Counted from the first letter of the stretch, positions 15,454 through 24,715 are shown. The stretch is 64,000 nt of DNA from Belliella alkalica (GCF_022549785.1 NZ_JAKZGO010000003.1:62705-126704); one strand, 5' to 3'. Translations and numbers: made by a program. Notes: generated by a model from the sequence alone, not told the origin.

Positions 15454-18432
15454 TCATCTTCTGTCCAATCTATTGTTGTTCGAAGTTCCAATAAATCTTT
15501 CAAGATTTTTTCTTAATTCTGTAGCAAGCTCCTCATAGCCCCTTTCTTCCAAAAGCGGAACAAAATATCTTAGCATTTCCAAAGAGATCATGGCTTCCCG
15601 ATCGTAAGGTCTATCAGTCTTTGCATAGAAGTCTAATAGCTGAATAGATCTTACACTCATCTTATCTACTATATCCAAAGCCAAATCATCTTCACCAACT
15701 TCGAACAACAATGGTACAGACTGTCCACTTGCCAAATCGTAAGCGATGGCTTCATTTGGCATCTTCTCTAGACTGAACTTAAGTACATCTGCTGCTTTAT
15801 CCATTTGGTCTTCATCCAAAAGAGCAATTGCAATGCTGTTGATTGAGCTTCTGTGGTTGGAAGTGAATCTTCGGAATTCATCATCAAAGTAGTTGTCAGG
15901 ATTGTCCATTCCCCTGAAAGCAAAGTCTTCCATGATATGTTTGTAGGACTTTTCAGTATTTACCAATTCAGCTCTGAAGTTTTGTGGTTTTCTTACTGGA
16001 AGTAATCGATAAGTCATTCCCTCCATGACTACATAATCTTCCAAATCCAATCCGATAGTAGCCAGTGAAGTGTTGTTAAAATATATTGGTCTCTCCCAGT
16101 TGTTGGTAGTGATCATATCCAAAAGCATCATATTGCCTTTAGTCATATATTCGCCCTTTACTCTTAGGTTCATTTGATCTACCATCAAGGCTTCCATGCC
16201 TTCAGGAATCAATCCATCATTATAAACTTTTTCGATGTCCACATCTAGAATAATGTTTCTTGCTGGCACCATATTCAAAGTCATTTTATTAGAACCCTGA
16301 AGTTTTAATAGATCACTTTTGTTTCTGAGTAGTTTTAGATATTCCCGAGCAGAAATAGCATCAAGTCCTTCTCTTTCGAGCAAGTAAAGCACATCATTTG
16401 TACCTTTTCTGTAATGTTCATATTCTAAAGAAAATGGTAAAGGGGCTGATTCATATGCTTTTCTTGTCATTTGATCTACATACCAGTCGGTATCAAAATA
16501 ACTCAATACGACTACTCTGACATCAGTCCTGAAGTTCTCAACCGCTTGCACATACCATAGAGGGAAAGTGTCATTGTCACCGCCAGTAAAGAGAATTGCA
16601 TTAGGTTCACAGGATGCCAAGAAGTTTCTTGCAGAATCCACAGAGAAATATCTTCCTTGTCTGTTGTGGTCATCCCAGTTTTGGTTTGCCATCAATACAG
16701 GGATAGGGAATGTGATCAATGTTGCAAAAACCCCCGCTAAAGCAAGGTTTTTGTTAATTTTGGCAATACCATGAGCAATGGCCAATACGCCAAACCCAAC
16801 CCATATGGCAAAAGCATAGAAGGAGCCTACGTAGATGTAATCTCGCTCTCTAGGTTCCACAGGAGGCGAGTTAAGATAAATCACCAATACGACACCCATC
16901 ATGAGGAAAAGCCCCATTGTGACATAAAATGAATTCGGATCTTTTTTAGCTTGGAAGAATAGCCCAATTAGCCCAAGAATAAGTGGGAGCATTAGGTAAT
17001 TGTTATGGGCTTTGTTTTCCTTGATGTAATCTGGGAATTTGTCGCTGAATGCATCTGTGATTCCCAACCATGGTGCATCCGAATAATCACTTTCACGCCC
17101 TGAGAAATTCCACATAAAGTATCTCCAATACATGTGTCCAAGTTGATGGGTAAACATGAAGTAAATATTATCAGAGAAAGTAGGTTCCTGACCTGCACTC
17201 AATCCTAGTTTTGCACGGTAGATCTGTTTGTGACGTTCTTGTGTAGAGTAGATTCGCGGAAGTATTGTTGTTTTGTTTTTATCGTATTTGGTGACTGTAT
17301 TGTAGTCTACGATTTCATATTTGTCCTTCCCTTTAAGATAGATTGGAGCACCATCTTCTTGTGACTCTACTTGAGCCGTGAAATATTGCCCATGTAGCAA
17401 TGGTCTATACCCATATTGTTCCCTTTTGAGGTAGGATACATAGCTGACGATATCCTTAGGATTATTTTCGTTGATGATAGGATCTTGGTTTGCTCTGATG
17501 ACGATCAAAGCATATGATCCATAGCCAATCAGAATAAAAGTCAAGGACAACAAGATTGTATTGAGAATTACTTTTTCTTTTTTGATAGAATAAAGTATTG
17601 CATAAACTAACGACCCAATGAAGATGATACTAAAGAATACTATTCCTGAGCCGAACGGAAGCCCCATGCTATTTACAAAAAAGATCTCGATGGATCCTGC
17701 CAAGCTTGGTAAGCCTGGAATGATAAAGTTGTTGATTATGATCAGCGCTACACCACCTAGTATGAGTGCGATGGCACCACCTTTGATGTTTGGTTCTTTG
17801 TATTTCTTAAAATAATAAATCAAAGCCAATGCAGGCAAGGTAACCAAGTTGAGCAAATGGACACCGATAGATAAGCCTACCAGATAGGCAATAAAGATCA
17901 TCCATTTGTTTTCCAAAACAGGGTCTTCGATTACATCCCATTTGAGAAATGCCCAAATTACAATAGCCGTAAAGAATGAAGACATGGCATACACTTCCGC
18001 TTCCACAGCCGAAAACCAAAAACTATCTGAAAAGGTATAAACCAAAGCACCCACGATCCCAGCTCCCATCAGACTAATGGTTTGGCCTTTGCTTTCTTTT
18101 CCGGCTTCCATTTTGAATAGCTTTCTTCCTAGCAAAGTGATAGACCAAAAAAGGAAAAGAATGGTAAATCCAGAAAATATTGCACTACCGATATTCATCC
18201 AGTAGGCTACTTGAAGTCCATCGCCCATTGCGAGGAATCCAAACATTCTGTAAATCAATAAGAACAACGGTGCTCCCGGAGGGTGGGGGACCTGCAGCTT
18301 GTAGGATACGGCGATGAATTCTCCTGGATCCCAAAAGCTTGCCGTTTGCTCAACTGTTAATACATAAACTAAAGTAGCGACTAAGGCAATCAGCCAACCT
18401 GTCAGATTATTGACCTTTTTGTAATCAAGCAT
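15454..18432 (-). CDS. DUF2723 membrane protein (TMEM260/PMT-like glycosyltransferase fold)
   Basis: A 992-residue membrane protein of the DUF2723 family, related to eukaryotic TMEM260 and to protein O-mannosyltransferase-type GT-C enzymes. The first 30-70 residues carry the family hallmark TVEQTASFWDPGEFIA followed by KLQVPHPPGAPLF; the acidic DPGE is where GT-C enzymes place their catalytic acid. About twelve membrane segments cover residues 10-590, and a soluble periplasmic region follows to the end (GGDNDTFPLWYVQ, DVRVVVLSYFDTDWYV). TMEM260 transfers O-mannose in animals; the bacterial substrate is not established, so transfer of sugar to exported proteins is an inference. Single gene, convergent with the methyltransferase. 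Confidence 0.9.
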   Translation of the reverse strand: MLDYKKVNNLTGWLIALVATLVYVLTVEQTASFWDPGEFIAVSYKLQVPHPPGAPLFLLIYRMFGFLAMGDGLQVAYWMNIGSAIFSGFTILFLFWSITLLGRKLFKMEAGKESKGQTISLMGAGIVGALVYTFSDSFWFSAVEAEVYAMSSFFTAIVIWAFLKWDVIEDPVLENKWMIFIAYLVGLSIGVHLLNLVTLPALALIYYFKKYKEPNIKGGAIALILGGVALIIINNFIIPGLPSLAGSIEIFFVNSMGLPFGSGIVFFSIIFIGSLVYAILYSIKKEKVILNTILLSLTFILIGYGSYALIVIRANQDPIINENNPKDIVSYVSYLKREQYGYRPLLHGQYFTAQVESQEDGAPIYLKGKDKYEIVDYNTVTKYDKNKTTILPRIYSTQERHKQIYRAKLGLSAGQEPTFSDNIYFMFTHQLGHMYWRYFMWNFSGRESDYSDAPWLGITDAFSDKFPDYIKENKAHNNYLMLPLILGLIGLFFQAKKDPNSFYVTMGLFLMMGVVLVIYLNSPPVEPRERDYIYVGSFYAFAIWVGFGVLAIAHGIAKINKNLALAGVFATLITFPIPVLMANQNWDDHNRQGRYFSVDSARNFLASCEPNAILFTGGDNDTFPLWYVQAVENFRTDVRVVVLSYFDTDWYVDQMTRKAYESAPLPFSLEYEHYRKGTNDVLYLLEREGLDAISAREYLKLLRNKSDLLKLQGSNKMTLNMVPARNIILDVDIEKVYNDGLIPEGMEALMVDQMNLRVKGEYMTKGNMMLLDMITTNNWERPIYFNNTSLATIGLDLEDYVVMEGMTYRLLPVRKPQNFRAELVNTEKSYKHIMEDFAFRGMDNPDNYFDDEFRRFTSNHRSSINSIAIALLDEDQMDKAADVLKFSLEKMPNEAIAYDLASGQSVPLLFEVGEDDLALDIVDKMSVRSIQLLDFYAKTDRPYDREAMISLEMLRYFVPLLEERGYEELATELRKNLERFIGTSNNNRLDRR

Positions 18433-18545
18433 TGTTTTTGAAATAGATGTCGGGCGAAAATAAGCAAATAATCACTAATCTCAGGAATTTTAACAGCATT
18501 TAAGCTTCTGTGATAAAAATTACTGTAATGGATGGTGATATGTTA

Positions 18546-18553
18546 TACTTTTG
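18546..18553 (+). promoter_or_regulatory. Bacteroidota -7 promoter box of the thioredoxin gene
   Basis: TACTTTTG matches TAnnTTTG and lies 23 bases before the thioredoxin ATG. No clear TTG -33 element was seen at the usual spacing. Confidence 0.45.
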
Positions 18554-18576
18554 ATATACAATTTAAACAATGAATC

Positions 18577-18897
18577 ATGAGCACTCAACAAAAAACTTTC
18601 AATGAATTGATTTCAGGGGATGAACCTGTTTTGGTAGATTTTTTTGCGACTTGGTGTGGTCCATGTCAAATGATGCAGCCAATTCTTATGGATACAGCAA
18701 AGCAAGTTGGAGACAAAGTTAAGATTATCAAAGTAGATGTGGATAAAAACCAATTGGCAGCTAGTAATTTTCAAGTTAGAGGGGTTCCTACACTTATTCT
18801 TTTCCAAAGAGGGAAAGTTTTGTGGAGGCAATCAGGAGTAGTACCAGCACATCAGCTAGTCAATGTCATCAACGAGAATTTGCTAAAAGTTGTTTAA
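18577..18897 (+). CDS. trxA: thioredoxin
   Basis: A 106-residue cytosolic thioredoxin, the general dithiol reductant. The active site is FFATWCGPCQMM (C27, C30), with the conserved cis-proline in VRGVPTLILF and the late Gly of the fold (QSGVVPAHQL). Length is standard. It opens a sulfur-related stretch: the next gene, 83 bases on, encodes a persulfide dioxygenase/rhodanese fusion, and thioredoxin can reduce persulfides formed by such enzymes. That link is inference from position. A -7 promoter box lies upstream. Confidence 0.93.
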   Translation: MSTQQKTFNELISGDEPVLVDFFATWCGPCQMMQPILMDTAKQVGDKVKIIKVDVDKNQLAASNFQVRGVPTLILFQRGKVLWRQSGVVPAHQLVNVINENLLKVV

Positions 18898-18898
18898 G

Positions 18899-18912
18899 GT
18901 GATAAAAGTCAT
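18899..18912. promoter_or_regulatory. weak CRP/FNR-like site upstream of the persulfide dioxygenase gene
   Basis: GTGATAAAAGTCAT has TGA and TCA half-sites separated by six bases, like the stronger sites at 20477 and 24916. It lies just after the thioredoxin stop and about 70 bases before the dioxygenase start. It is weak on its own. Confidence 0.25.
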
Positions 18913-18980
18913 TTAAGAGAAGCCTTAGCTCTTTTAAATTTGTGTATTGTAAAAAACTTCAAACTATCAATAAAACGAAT

Positions 18981-20402
18981 ATGAAAATCGAACAAATTTA
19001 TACCGGTTGTCTTGCCCAAGGCGCATACTATATCGAATCAAATGGAGAAGCAGCCATCATTGATCCGTTGAGAGAAGTACAGCCATACATTGATCAAGCG
19101 GAAAAAAACAATGCAAAGATCAAATATGTTTTTGAAACTCATTTTCATGCAGACTTTGTTTCGGGACATCAAGATTTAGCGGCCAAGACAGGGGCAGATA
19201 TTGTATATGGTCCAACAGGGATGAAAATGGGATTTGATGCTATAGTAGCAGAAGATGGACAAGAGTTTATGGTGGGAAAGGTTAAAATTAAGTTGATACA
19301 TACACCAGGCCATACAATGGAGAGCTCTTGTTATCTACTGTACAATGAAGAAGGTAAAGAGGAGGCGATTTTTACTGGAGACACTTTGTTTATTGGAGAT
19401 GTCGGGAGACCTGATTTAGCTCAAAAAGTAATTGCCGAGCTTACACAAGAAAAATTAGCAGCTCATTTGTATGATTCATTGAGAAATAAAATTATGCCAT
19501 TGTCAGATGATCTTATTGTCTATCCTGCACATGGGGCGGGATCAGCATGTGGTAAAAACATGAGTAAGGAGACGTCAGATACTCTTGGAAATCAAAAAAA
19601 GACAAACTATGCGCTTCAAGAGATGACCAAAGAAGAGTTTGTGAAGGAGGTATTGACAGGTCTTACTCCGCCACCTGCGTACTTTCCTCAAAATGTGATG
19701 ATGAACATTGAGGGTTACGATAGTATAGATGATGTACTGGCAAGAGGTGTGAATCCATTAACACCAGCAGCTTTTGAGGCTGCCGCGAATGAGACAGGAG
19801 CAATTGTTTTAGATACTAGGGATGCTCAGGTTTTTGCCAAAGGGTTCATTCCTAATGCAATAAATATTGGTATAGAAGGTAGTTTTGCCGTATGGGTTGG
19901 TGCAATGATTCCAGACCTCAAGCAAGAAATTTTGATAATAGCTGAACCTGGCACTGAAGAGGAAGTGATTACAAGGTTAGCTCGTGTAGGTTATGACCAT
20001 TCTATTGGATATCTCGATGGAGGGTTTGACGCATGGAAAGCTGATAATAGGGAGATAGATACCATAAAGTCTATTTCTGTTGAAGAACTTTCTGAAATTC
20101 AGGCGGAAAATCAAAATGTAAATATCCTAGATGTCAGGAAAAACAGTGAGTTTTTGAGTGAACATGTAGTAGGTGCAGAAAATGCACCACTCGACTACAT
20201 CAATGATAGTATGCTTTTGGTTGATAAAAACAAAACTTATTACGTGCATTGTGCAGGCGGTTACAGGTCAATGGTATTTAATTCAATACTGAAAGCCCGA
20301 GGGTATGATAATTTAATTGATGTTAAGGGTGGATTTAAGGCTATCAAAGAATCTGAGAAATTTGATGTAAGTGAATATGTGTGTCCTTCGACCTTATTGT
20401 AA
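18981..20402 (+). CDS. persulfide dioxygenase-like MBL-fold protein with two rhodanese domains (CstB-like)
   Basis: A 473-residue cytosolic fusion. Residues 1-235 are a metallo-beta-lactamase domain of the ETHE1/persulfide dioxygenase group, which oxidises persulfides to sulfite at a mononuclear iron: THFHADFVSGH (H54, H56, D58), HTPGHTMES (H111), FTGDTLF (D134) and YPAHGAGSACG (H184). A first rhodanese-like domain at about 260-355 lacks the catalytic Cys (IIAEPGTEEE in the loop). A second at about 365-470 has it: YYVHCAGGYRS, C424. This order matches staphylococcal CstB. ATG 18981 is preferred over an upstream TTG at 18942. A terminator follows; the neighbours, a porin and a thiosulfate transporter, support a role in thiosulfate/persulfide oxidation. 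Confidence 0.92.
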   Translation: MKIEQIYTGCLAQGAYYIESNGEAAIIDPLREVQPYIDQAEKNNAKIKYVFETHFHADFVSGHQDLAAKTGADIVYGPTGMKMGFDAIVAEDGQEFMVGKVKIKLIHTPGHTMESSCYLLYNEEGKEEAIFTGDTLFIGDVGRPDLAQKVIAELTQEKLAAHLYDSLRNKIMPLSDDLIVYPAHGAGSACGKNMSKETSDTLGNQKKTNYALQEMTKEEFVKEVLTGLTPPPAYFPQNVMMNIEGYDSIDDVLARGVNPLTPAAFEAAANETGAIVLDTRDAQVFAKGFIPNAINIGIEGSFAVWVGAMIPDLKQEILIIAEPGTEEEVITRLARVGYDHSIGYLDGGFDAWKADNREIDTIKSISVEELSEIQAENQNVNILDVRKNSEFLSEHVVGAENAPLDYINDSMLLVDKNKTYYVHCAGGYRSMVFNSILKARGYDNLIDVKGGFKAIKESEKFDVSEYVCPSTLL

Positions 20403-20431
20403 CTAAGCGTCTTACTTCAGTTTTATTGTAG

Positions 20432-20460
20432 AATGGCAAGGCTTTGGTCTTGCCATTTTT
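20432..20460 (+). terminator. terminator after the persulfide dioxygenase gene
   Basis: AATGGCAAG and CTTGCCATT form a 9-bp stem around GCTTTGGT, followed by a T-run. The downstream porin must therefore have its own promoter. Confidence 0.8.
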
Positions 20461-20476
20461 GATATAGTATAGGATT

Positions 20477-20494
20477 AAGTGATCTTTGTCACTT
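20477..20494. promoter_or_regulatory. CRP/FNR-like palindrome upstream of the porin gene
   Basis: AAGTGATCTTTGTCACTT has perfect 6-base arms (AAGTGA/TCACTT) around a six-base centre, the layout of CRP/FNR-family operators. It lies between the dioxygenase terminator and the porin ATG, 31 bases before the start. Confidence 0.5.
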
Positions 20495-20525
20495 TTTTGC
20501 GAAAATGAAATGACCAATTTTGAAA

Positions 20526-21917
20526 ATGATTAAGAGTTTGGGTTTTGTTTTGATTTTATCGTTTGCTCAGCATAGCATAGCTCAGACTAGCAGTTCTGTA
20601 GGCGATACTACATCAGTAATTAAGACCTCATTGAAAGAAGATCTTAAAAGCGGAAAGTTTGATTTTCACTTTAGGTCCTATCTTATGTCAACACTCAATT
20701 CAGGTGAGATTATAGATTATGCAACTCTTGCAGCTGGTGCGGGGATAGGTTATACAAGCCCAGAGTGGAACGGTTTTCAATTTAGGTTCAATGGCTTCTT
20801 TACATATCAAGTATTCGAAAGCAACATAAGAATTGCTGATCCAATCACAGGAGCTGGGAATAGATATGAAATCCTATTGTATGATATGAATGACATAGAA
20901 AACACAAGTAAGCTAGATAGGTTAGAGGAGCTTTATATGGCTTATAGAAAAAATAAGGTAAAGCTCATTTTGGGTAGGCAGAAAGTAATCACCCCACTTC
21001 TAAACGACCAGGATAATAGGATGCGCCCAAATGTCTTCCAAGGCTTATCAGTTACTTATTCAGGACTTAAACTGAAGACTACAGCGATGTGGATCAGTCA
21101 AGTGACTATCAGAGGTACAGTAGATTGGTATGGGATAGATGAATCTTTTGGTGTGTATAGTTTTGGCAGAAATCCCTTTGGCGAACCTTCAAATTATAAG
21201 GGAAGGATTAATTCAAAAGGAATTGGTCTGATTGGGTTTCAATATCATGATAAGGGTCTAACAGCACAGGCTTGGAACTATACGGCAGAAAATGTTTTCA
21301 ATATGTCCTTCGGACAAGTTGATTATACTGTCAACTTACCTCAAAGCACAAGGTTACATATAGGTGTACAGGGTTTTCATCAGTATGCAGTCAATAATGG
21401 AGGGAATCCAGATACACACTTGACATATATTCTGCCAGAAGAAAAACCTTCCGGAATCGGAGCTAAAGTAGGTTTGTTTAGAGGGCAGCACAATGTATCA
21501 ATAAACTATCTTGGGATTAATGGACAAGGGAGATTCCTTTTTCCCAGAGAGTGGGGAAGGGAGAGGTTCTTTGCAAGCTTGCCTAGAGAAAGGTATGAAG
21601 GAAGCGGAGCAATGAATGCTTATGTGTTGAAATATGATTTGGTGACATCTGTAGATGGGTTATTTGTTCAAATGGGTGCCGGATATGTCAGTCATTCTTC
21701 CATGACTTCATTTACCACCAATAAGTATGGGATTCCAAGTTACTATCATTTTACTGGTATGTTGGAATATAGATTTAAGGATTACTTCGAAGGGTTGAAC
21801 TTTCAACTTTTGGCAGTCAATAAAACAGCTCAAGATAGGGTTGGTTTGTCTGATTCCAATAAAATAAATAGAGTAGATATGTGGAATTTTAACTTTATTC
21901 TTGATTATAAATTCTAG
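20526..21917 (+). CDS. OprD-family-like outer-membrane porin
   Basis: A 463-residue outer-membrane protein. The signal peptide (MIKSLGFVLILSF to about AQ) gives the start at ATG 20526; the frame also has a TTG two codons upstream. The rest is a series of amphipathic beta strands ending in a C-terminal phenylalanine (DYKF) as expected for a barrel. LEELYMAY followed by KLILGRQKVITPLLNDQDNR resembles OprD-type porins. OprD porins pass small organic acids or amino acids; position between a persulfide dioxygenase and a thiosulfate transporter suggests entry of a sulfur compound, which is inference. It has its own regulatory palindrome 31 bases upstream. Confidence 0.75.
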   Translation: MIKSLGFVLILSFAQHSIAQTSSSVGDTTSVIKTSLKEDLKSGKFDFHFRSYLMSTLNSGEIIDYATLAAGAGIGYTSPEWNGFQFRFNGFFTYQVFESNIRIADPITGAGNRYEILLYDMNDIENTSKLDRLEELYMAYRKNKVKLILGRQKVITPLLNDQDNRMRPNVFQGLSVTYSGLKLKTTAMWISQVTIRGTVDWYGIDESFGVYSFGRNPFGEPSNYKGRINSKGIGLIGFQYHDKGLTAQAWNYTAENVFNMSFGQVDYTVNLPQSTRLHIGVQGFHQYAVNNGGNPDTHLTYILPEEKPSGIGAKVGLFRGQHNVSINYLGINGQGRFLFPREWGRERFFASLPRERYEGSGAMNAYVLKYDLVTSVDGLFVQMGAGYVSHSSMTSFTTNKYGIPSYYHFTGMLEYRFKDYFEGLNFQLLAVNKTAQDRVGLSDSNKINRVDMWNFNFILDYKF

Positions 21918-22189
21918 AAATTAATTTAGTTAACTGTCAGTAAAATAATGATTTAAGAAGGTTTTTGGCTTTTATTGATAAAAGAGTATAATGATCAGCC
22001 TTAAAGCCAGAAAAAGTATATTGAATAAAAATACTATAACAATTGGTCTTCCATTTGGACATGATTACAAGAGTCAAAAGATGCCATTCAGATAACAGTT
22101 CAAATATGCTAAATAAGCAGTTTTAAAAATGGTTTCTAATCAGAAGAGGACAAATACGAAAAACAATAAATAAAAATAAATAGAAAAAA

Positions 22190-22771
22190 ATGGAACAAAT
22201 TATTGAATGGATAAGTCAACCATGGCCTTGGTATGTGGCAGGCCCACTGATTGGGTTAACGGTACCTGTATTACTGCTGGTAGGTAACAAATCGTTTGGG
22301 ATATCATCATCATTAAGGCATGTGTGTGCAATGTGCGTGCCTGCTAACATTCCTTTCTTTACATATAATTGGAAAAAAGAAATGTGGAATATTGTATTTG
22401 TCATTGGTGTTTTGCTTGGGGGATTTGTAGCGACTTCTTTCTTTTCAAACCCAGATACAATTGTAGTCGCAGAATCAACCCAAAGAGATTTAGCAGCATT
22501 GGGAATTACCGATTATTCTAGGTTACTGCCTGTGGAGATATTTTCCTTTGATAACCTGTTTACGGCCAAAGGTCTTCTCTTTTTTGTCATTGGAGGGTTT
22601 ATGGTAGGTTTTGGGACTAGGTATGCAGGAGGATGTACTTCAGGACATGCCATAATGGGTATTTCCTCACTTCAGTGGCCTTCGTTGGTAGCTACGATAT
22701 TCTTTATGTTGGGAGGATTTATGATGACACACGTGTTGCTAGAACAATTGATGAAATTAGTAGGGTTTTAA
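22190..22771 (+). CDS. YeeE/YedE-family sulfur transporter, N-terminal half
   Basis: A 193-residue inner-membrane protein of the YeeE/YedE (sulf_transp) family. The characterised member TsuA takes up thiosulfate by relaying it along conserved cysteines. Five or so membrane segments are visible. Candidate functional residues are C46 and C49 in RHVCAMCVP and C149 in YAGGCTSGHAIMG, the family hallmark. Full-length TsuA is about 330 residues; here the protein is split, and the second half starts 12 bases after this stop. Such split pairs commonly accompany persulfide dioxygenases, as here. The 272-base gap upstream carries no recognised site. Confidence 0.92.
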   Translation: MEQIIEWISQPWPWYVAGPLIGLTVPVLLLVGNKSFGISSSLRHVCAMCVPANIPFFTYNWKKEMWNIVFVIGVLLGGFVATSFFSNPDTIVVAESTQRDLAALGITDYSRLLPVEIFSFDNLFTAKGLLFFVIGGFMVGFGTRYAGGCTSGHAIMGISSLQWPSLVATIFFMLGGFMMTHVLLEQLMKLVGF

Positions 22772-22783
22772 TTTTGATATAAG

Positions 22784-23266
22784 ATGAAAGTAGAAGAGAA
22801 AGTGAAAAATATACAGCCAGTCGAGTGTGAAGCTCCAAATATGCAAGAAAACAGTGACGGCTTATTAAAATATTTAATTATTGGAATATTGTTCGGAGCG
22901 GTATTTGTCAAGGCTGAGATTATTTCTTGGTTTAGAATTCAGGAAATGTTTAGGTTGCAGTCGTTTTTTATGTATGGAGTTATCGGGTCTGCTATTTTGG
23001 TTGGTTTGATTTCAATTCAATTGATCAAGAGATTTAATATCAAATCCATAAAAGGAGAATCTATCAAAATTCCAAAAAAAGAATTTAGAAAAGGCCAAAT
23101 CATTGGAGGGTTTGTTTTTGGTTTGGGATGGGCTTTGACTGGCGCTTGCCCAGGACCCTTATTTGCTCAGATCGGTAGTGGTTTTATTGTGATTGTAGTC
23201 ACCCTTATAAGTGCAATTGCTGGTACATGGGTGTACGGTAAGTTTTCACATAAATTACCAAACTAA
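22784..23266 (+). CDS. YeeE/YedE-family sulfur transporter, C-terminal half (DUF6691)
   Basis: A 160-residue membrane protein, the partner of the preceding gene. After an N-terminal cytosolic tail of about 28 residues it has four membrane segments. The hallmark GLGWALTGACPGPLFAQIG contains C122, matching the third conserved Cys of the fused transporter. It starts 12 bases after its partner and was surely co-transcribed with it. The two halves probably form one thiosulfate channel. A long hairpin follows ten bases after the stop and probably ends the operon. Confidence 0.92.
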   Translation: MKVEEKVKNIQPVECEAPNMQENSDGLLKYLIIGILFGAVFVKAEIISWFRIQEMFRLQSFFMYGVIGSAILVGLISIQLIKRFNIKSIKGESIKIPKKEFRKGQIIGGFVFGLGWALTGACPGPLFAQIGSGFIVIVVTLISAIAGTWVYGKFSHKLPN

Positions 23267-23275
23267 AATATGCTT

Positions 23276-23321
23276 TTTGATTGAGAACAGCTGCAAATAC
23301 CGGCAGCTGTTCTCAATCAAA
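23276..23321. terminator. 19-bp hairpin terminator after the transporter operon
   Basis: TTTGATTGAGAACAGCTGC is followed after eight bases by its perfect reverse complement. It is longer than the other terminators in the window. T-rich sequence follows on the + strand, and its right arm contains the stop codon of a 26-codon ORF on the - strand. Confidence 0.75.
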
Positions 23322-23393
23322 TACTCTTTTTATCACAAATCTTATCAATAAGATAGCTGCTAAGACGACTGTTCCTGCTATTACAAATTCCAT
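23313..23393 (-). CDS. putative 26-residue single-pass membrane protein
   Basis: A short - strand ORF of 26 codons, ATG to TGA, whose product is almost entirely one membrane helix: M-E-F-V-I-A-G-T-V-V-L, then AAILLIRFVI, then a basic/aromatic tail K-R-V-F-D. An acidic residue before and arginine/lysine residues after the helix give a plausible N-out/C-in topology. Tiny single-span proteins of this kind often attach to larger membrane complexes, but no family is recognised. It lies between the transporter operon and an MFS gene, and its stop falls inside the hairpin at 23276-23321. The evidence is composition only; chance cannot be excluded. Confidence 0.4.
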   Translation of the reverse strand: MEFVIAGTVVLAAILLIRFVIKRVFD

Positions 23394-23457
23394 TGTTTTT
23401 TAACTAGACAGTGGAATTTTTGTTTGCAATAACCATTTATCAATCAAAAATTATTTT

Positions 23458-23471
23458 TTCAAACGTTTGAA
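23458..23471. promoter_or_regulatory. 14-bp palindrome, LacI-type operator-like
   Basis: TTCAAACGTTTGAA is a perfect palindrome with the central CG typical of LacI/GalR-family operators. It lies 92 bases upstream of the MFS transporter gene. No LacI-family regulator is encoded in the window. Confidence 0.4.
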
Positions 23472-23563
23472 TTACCAAGAAGTAATTAGCTAGGTAATAA
23501 GTGTATTGGTCTTGATTATTGTAGCTAACTTGCATATTATTTCTTAAACCTACAATTCTTATT

Positions 23564-24715
23564 ATGACAATCCTACAAAAACGCCGAGCAGCTTTGGGCA
23601 GTTTGTTTTTTCTTGCTGGATTATGTTTTGCATCATGGGCATCGAGGATACCAGATGTACAATCAAAGTTTGATCTATCAGAGTCTCAATTGGGTACGCT
23701 TTTGTTAGGCTTGCCAATAGGCTCTTTGGCGGCTTTACCATTGGCGGGATGGGCAGTTCATAGATTTGGGAGCAGAATTGTGATTATATTAGGGGCTTTA
23801 GGTTACATGATATTTTTGCCACTAATAGGATTTAGCTCTACACTTTGGATATTGGTACCTGTTGTAATTGTATTTGGGATGATTGGAAATATGATGAATA
23901 TTTCTTTGAATACGCAAGCATTAGCAGTAGAAGATATGTATGGACGAAGTATTCTGGGTTCTTTCCATGGTCTTTGGAGTTTGGCCGGGTTTAGTGGGGC
24001 AGGTATAGGTGCTGTTATGATATATCTTGATGTGCTACCTCGTTTTCATTATCTGGTGATTTCAGTAATAGCATTGCTTATTTTGATGATATCTTATAGT
24101 TTTTTGGTTAAAGAGGAGAAAGATCAAGACAGAGGGGGATTTGTAATGAAAAAGCCAGACGCTTTACTTTTGCGGATCGGGGGAATAGCCTTTCTTGGTA
24201 TGCTATCTGAGGGTTGTATGTTTGATTGGAGCGGTGTTTATTTCAAAAAAGTAGTAGAGATTGAGGCTGGTTTGGTGGCTCTTGGATATGTGTCATTCAT
24301 GGGGGCAATGGCTTCAGGAAGGTTTTTGGCGGATAGATTGACCAACAAATTTGGGAAATTGTATATACTAAGGTTAAGTGGGGTTTTGATATTTGTAGGG
24401 CTTTTGATTTCTGTAATTTTACCTACGCCAGTTTATGCTACTGTTGGTTTTTTATTAGTTGGGTTTGGAGTAGCAGCGATCATCCCTGTATCATATAGTG
24501 TAGCTGGAAGATCCAAGCTTTACTCACCAGGAATTGCTTTGGCTATTGTTTCCACGATTTCATTCTTTGGGTTTCTTACAGGTCCACCGCTTATTGGGTT
24601 TATAGCTGATTTATTGAGCCTTCAGGCATCGTTTATTCTTATAGCAGTTGCAGGCTTAGGGATTACGCTTTTGTCTAGTATTCGCCTTGAGGTTTTTGAA
24701 AACGAACAGAATTGA
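23564..24715 (+). CDS. MFS transporter
   Basis: A 383-residue major facilitator with about twelve membrane helices. The start MTILQKRRAALGSLFFLAG and the loop LAGWAVHRFGSR after helix 2 correspond to the family's GxLaDrxGrR motif, and a second copy, GRFLADRLTNKFGK, follows in the C-terminal half. Its length and the N-terminal ASWASRIPDVQ resemble the YbjJ-type group of MFS carriers, some of which move sugars or drugs. The substrate is unknown. It lies inside the sulfur stretch but after a strong terminator and with its own palindromic operator-like site, so it may be unrelated to sulfur metabolism. Confidence 0.88.
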   Translation: MTILQKRRAALGSLFFLAGLCFASWASRIPDVQSKFDLSESQLGTLLLGLPIGSLAALPLAGWAVHRFGSRIVIILGALGYMIFLPLIGFSSTLWILVPVVIVFGMIGNMMNISLNTQALAVEDMYGRSILGSFHGLWSLAGFSGAGIGAVMIYLDVLPRFHYLVISVIALLILMISYSFLVKEEKDQDRGGFVMKKPDALLLRIGGIAFLGMLSEGCMFDWSGVYFKKVVEIEAGLVALGYVSFMGAMASGRFLADRLTNKFGKLYILRLSGVLIFVGLLISVILPTPVYATVGFLLVGFGVAAIIPVSYSVAGRSKLYSPGIALAIVSTISFFGFLTGPPLIGFIADLLSLQASFILIAVAGLGITLLSSIRLEVFENEQN

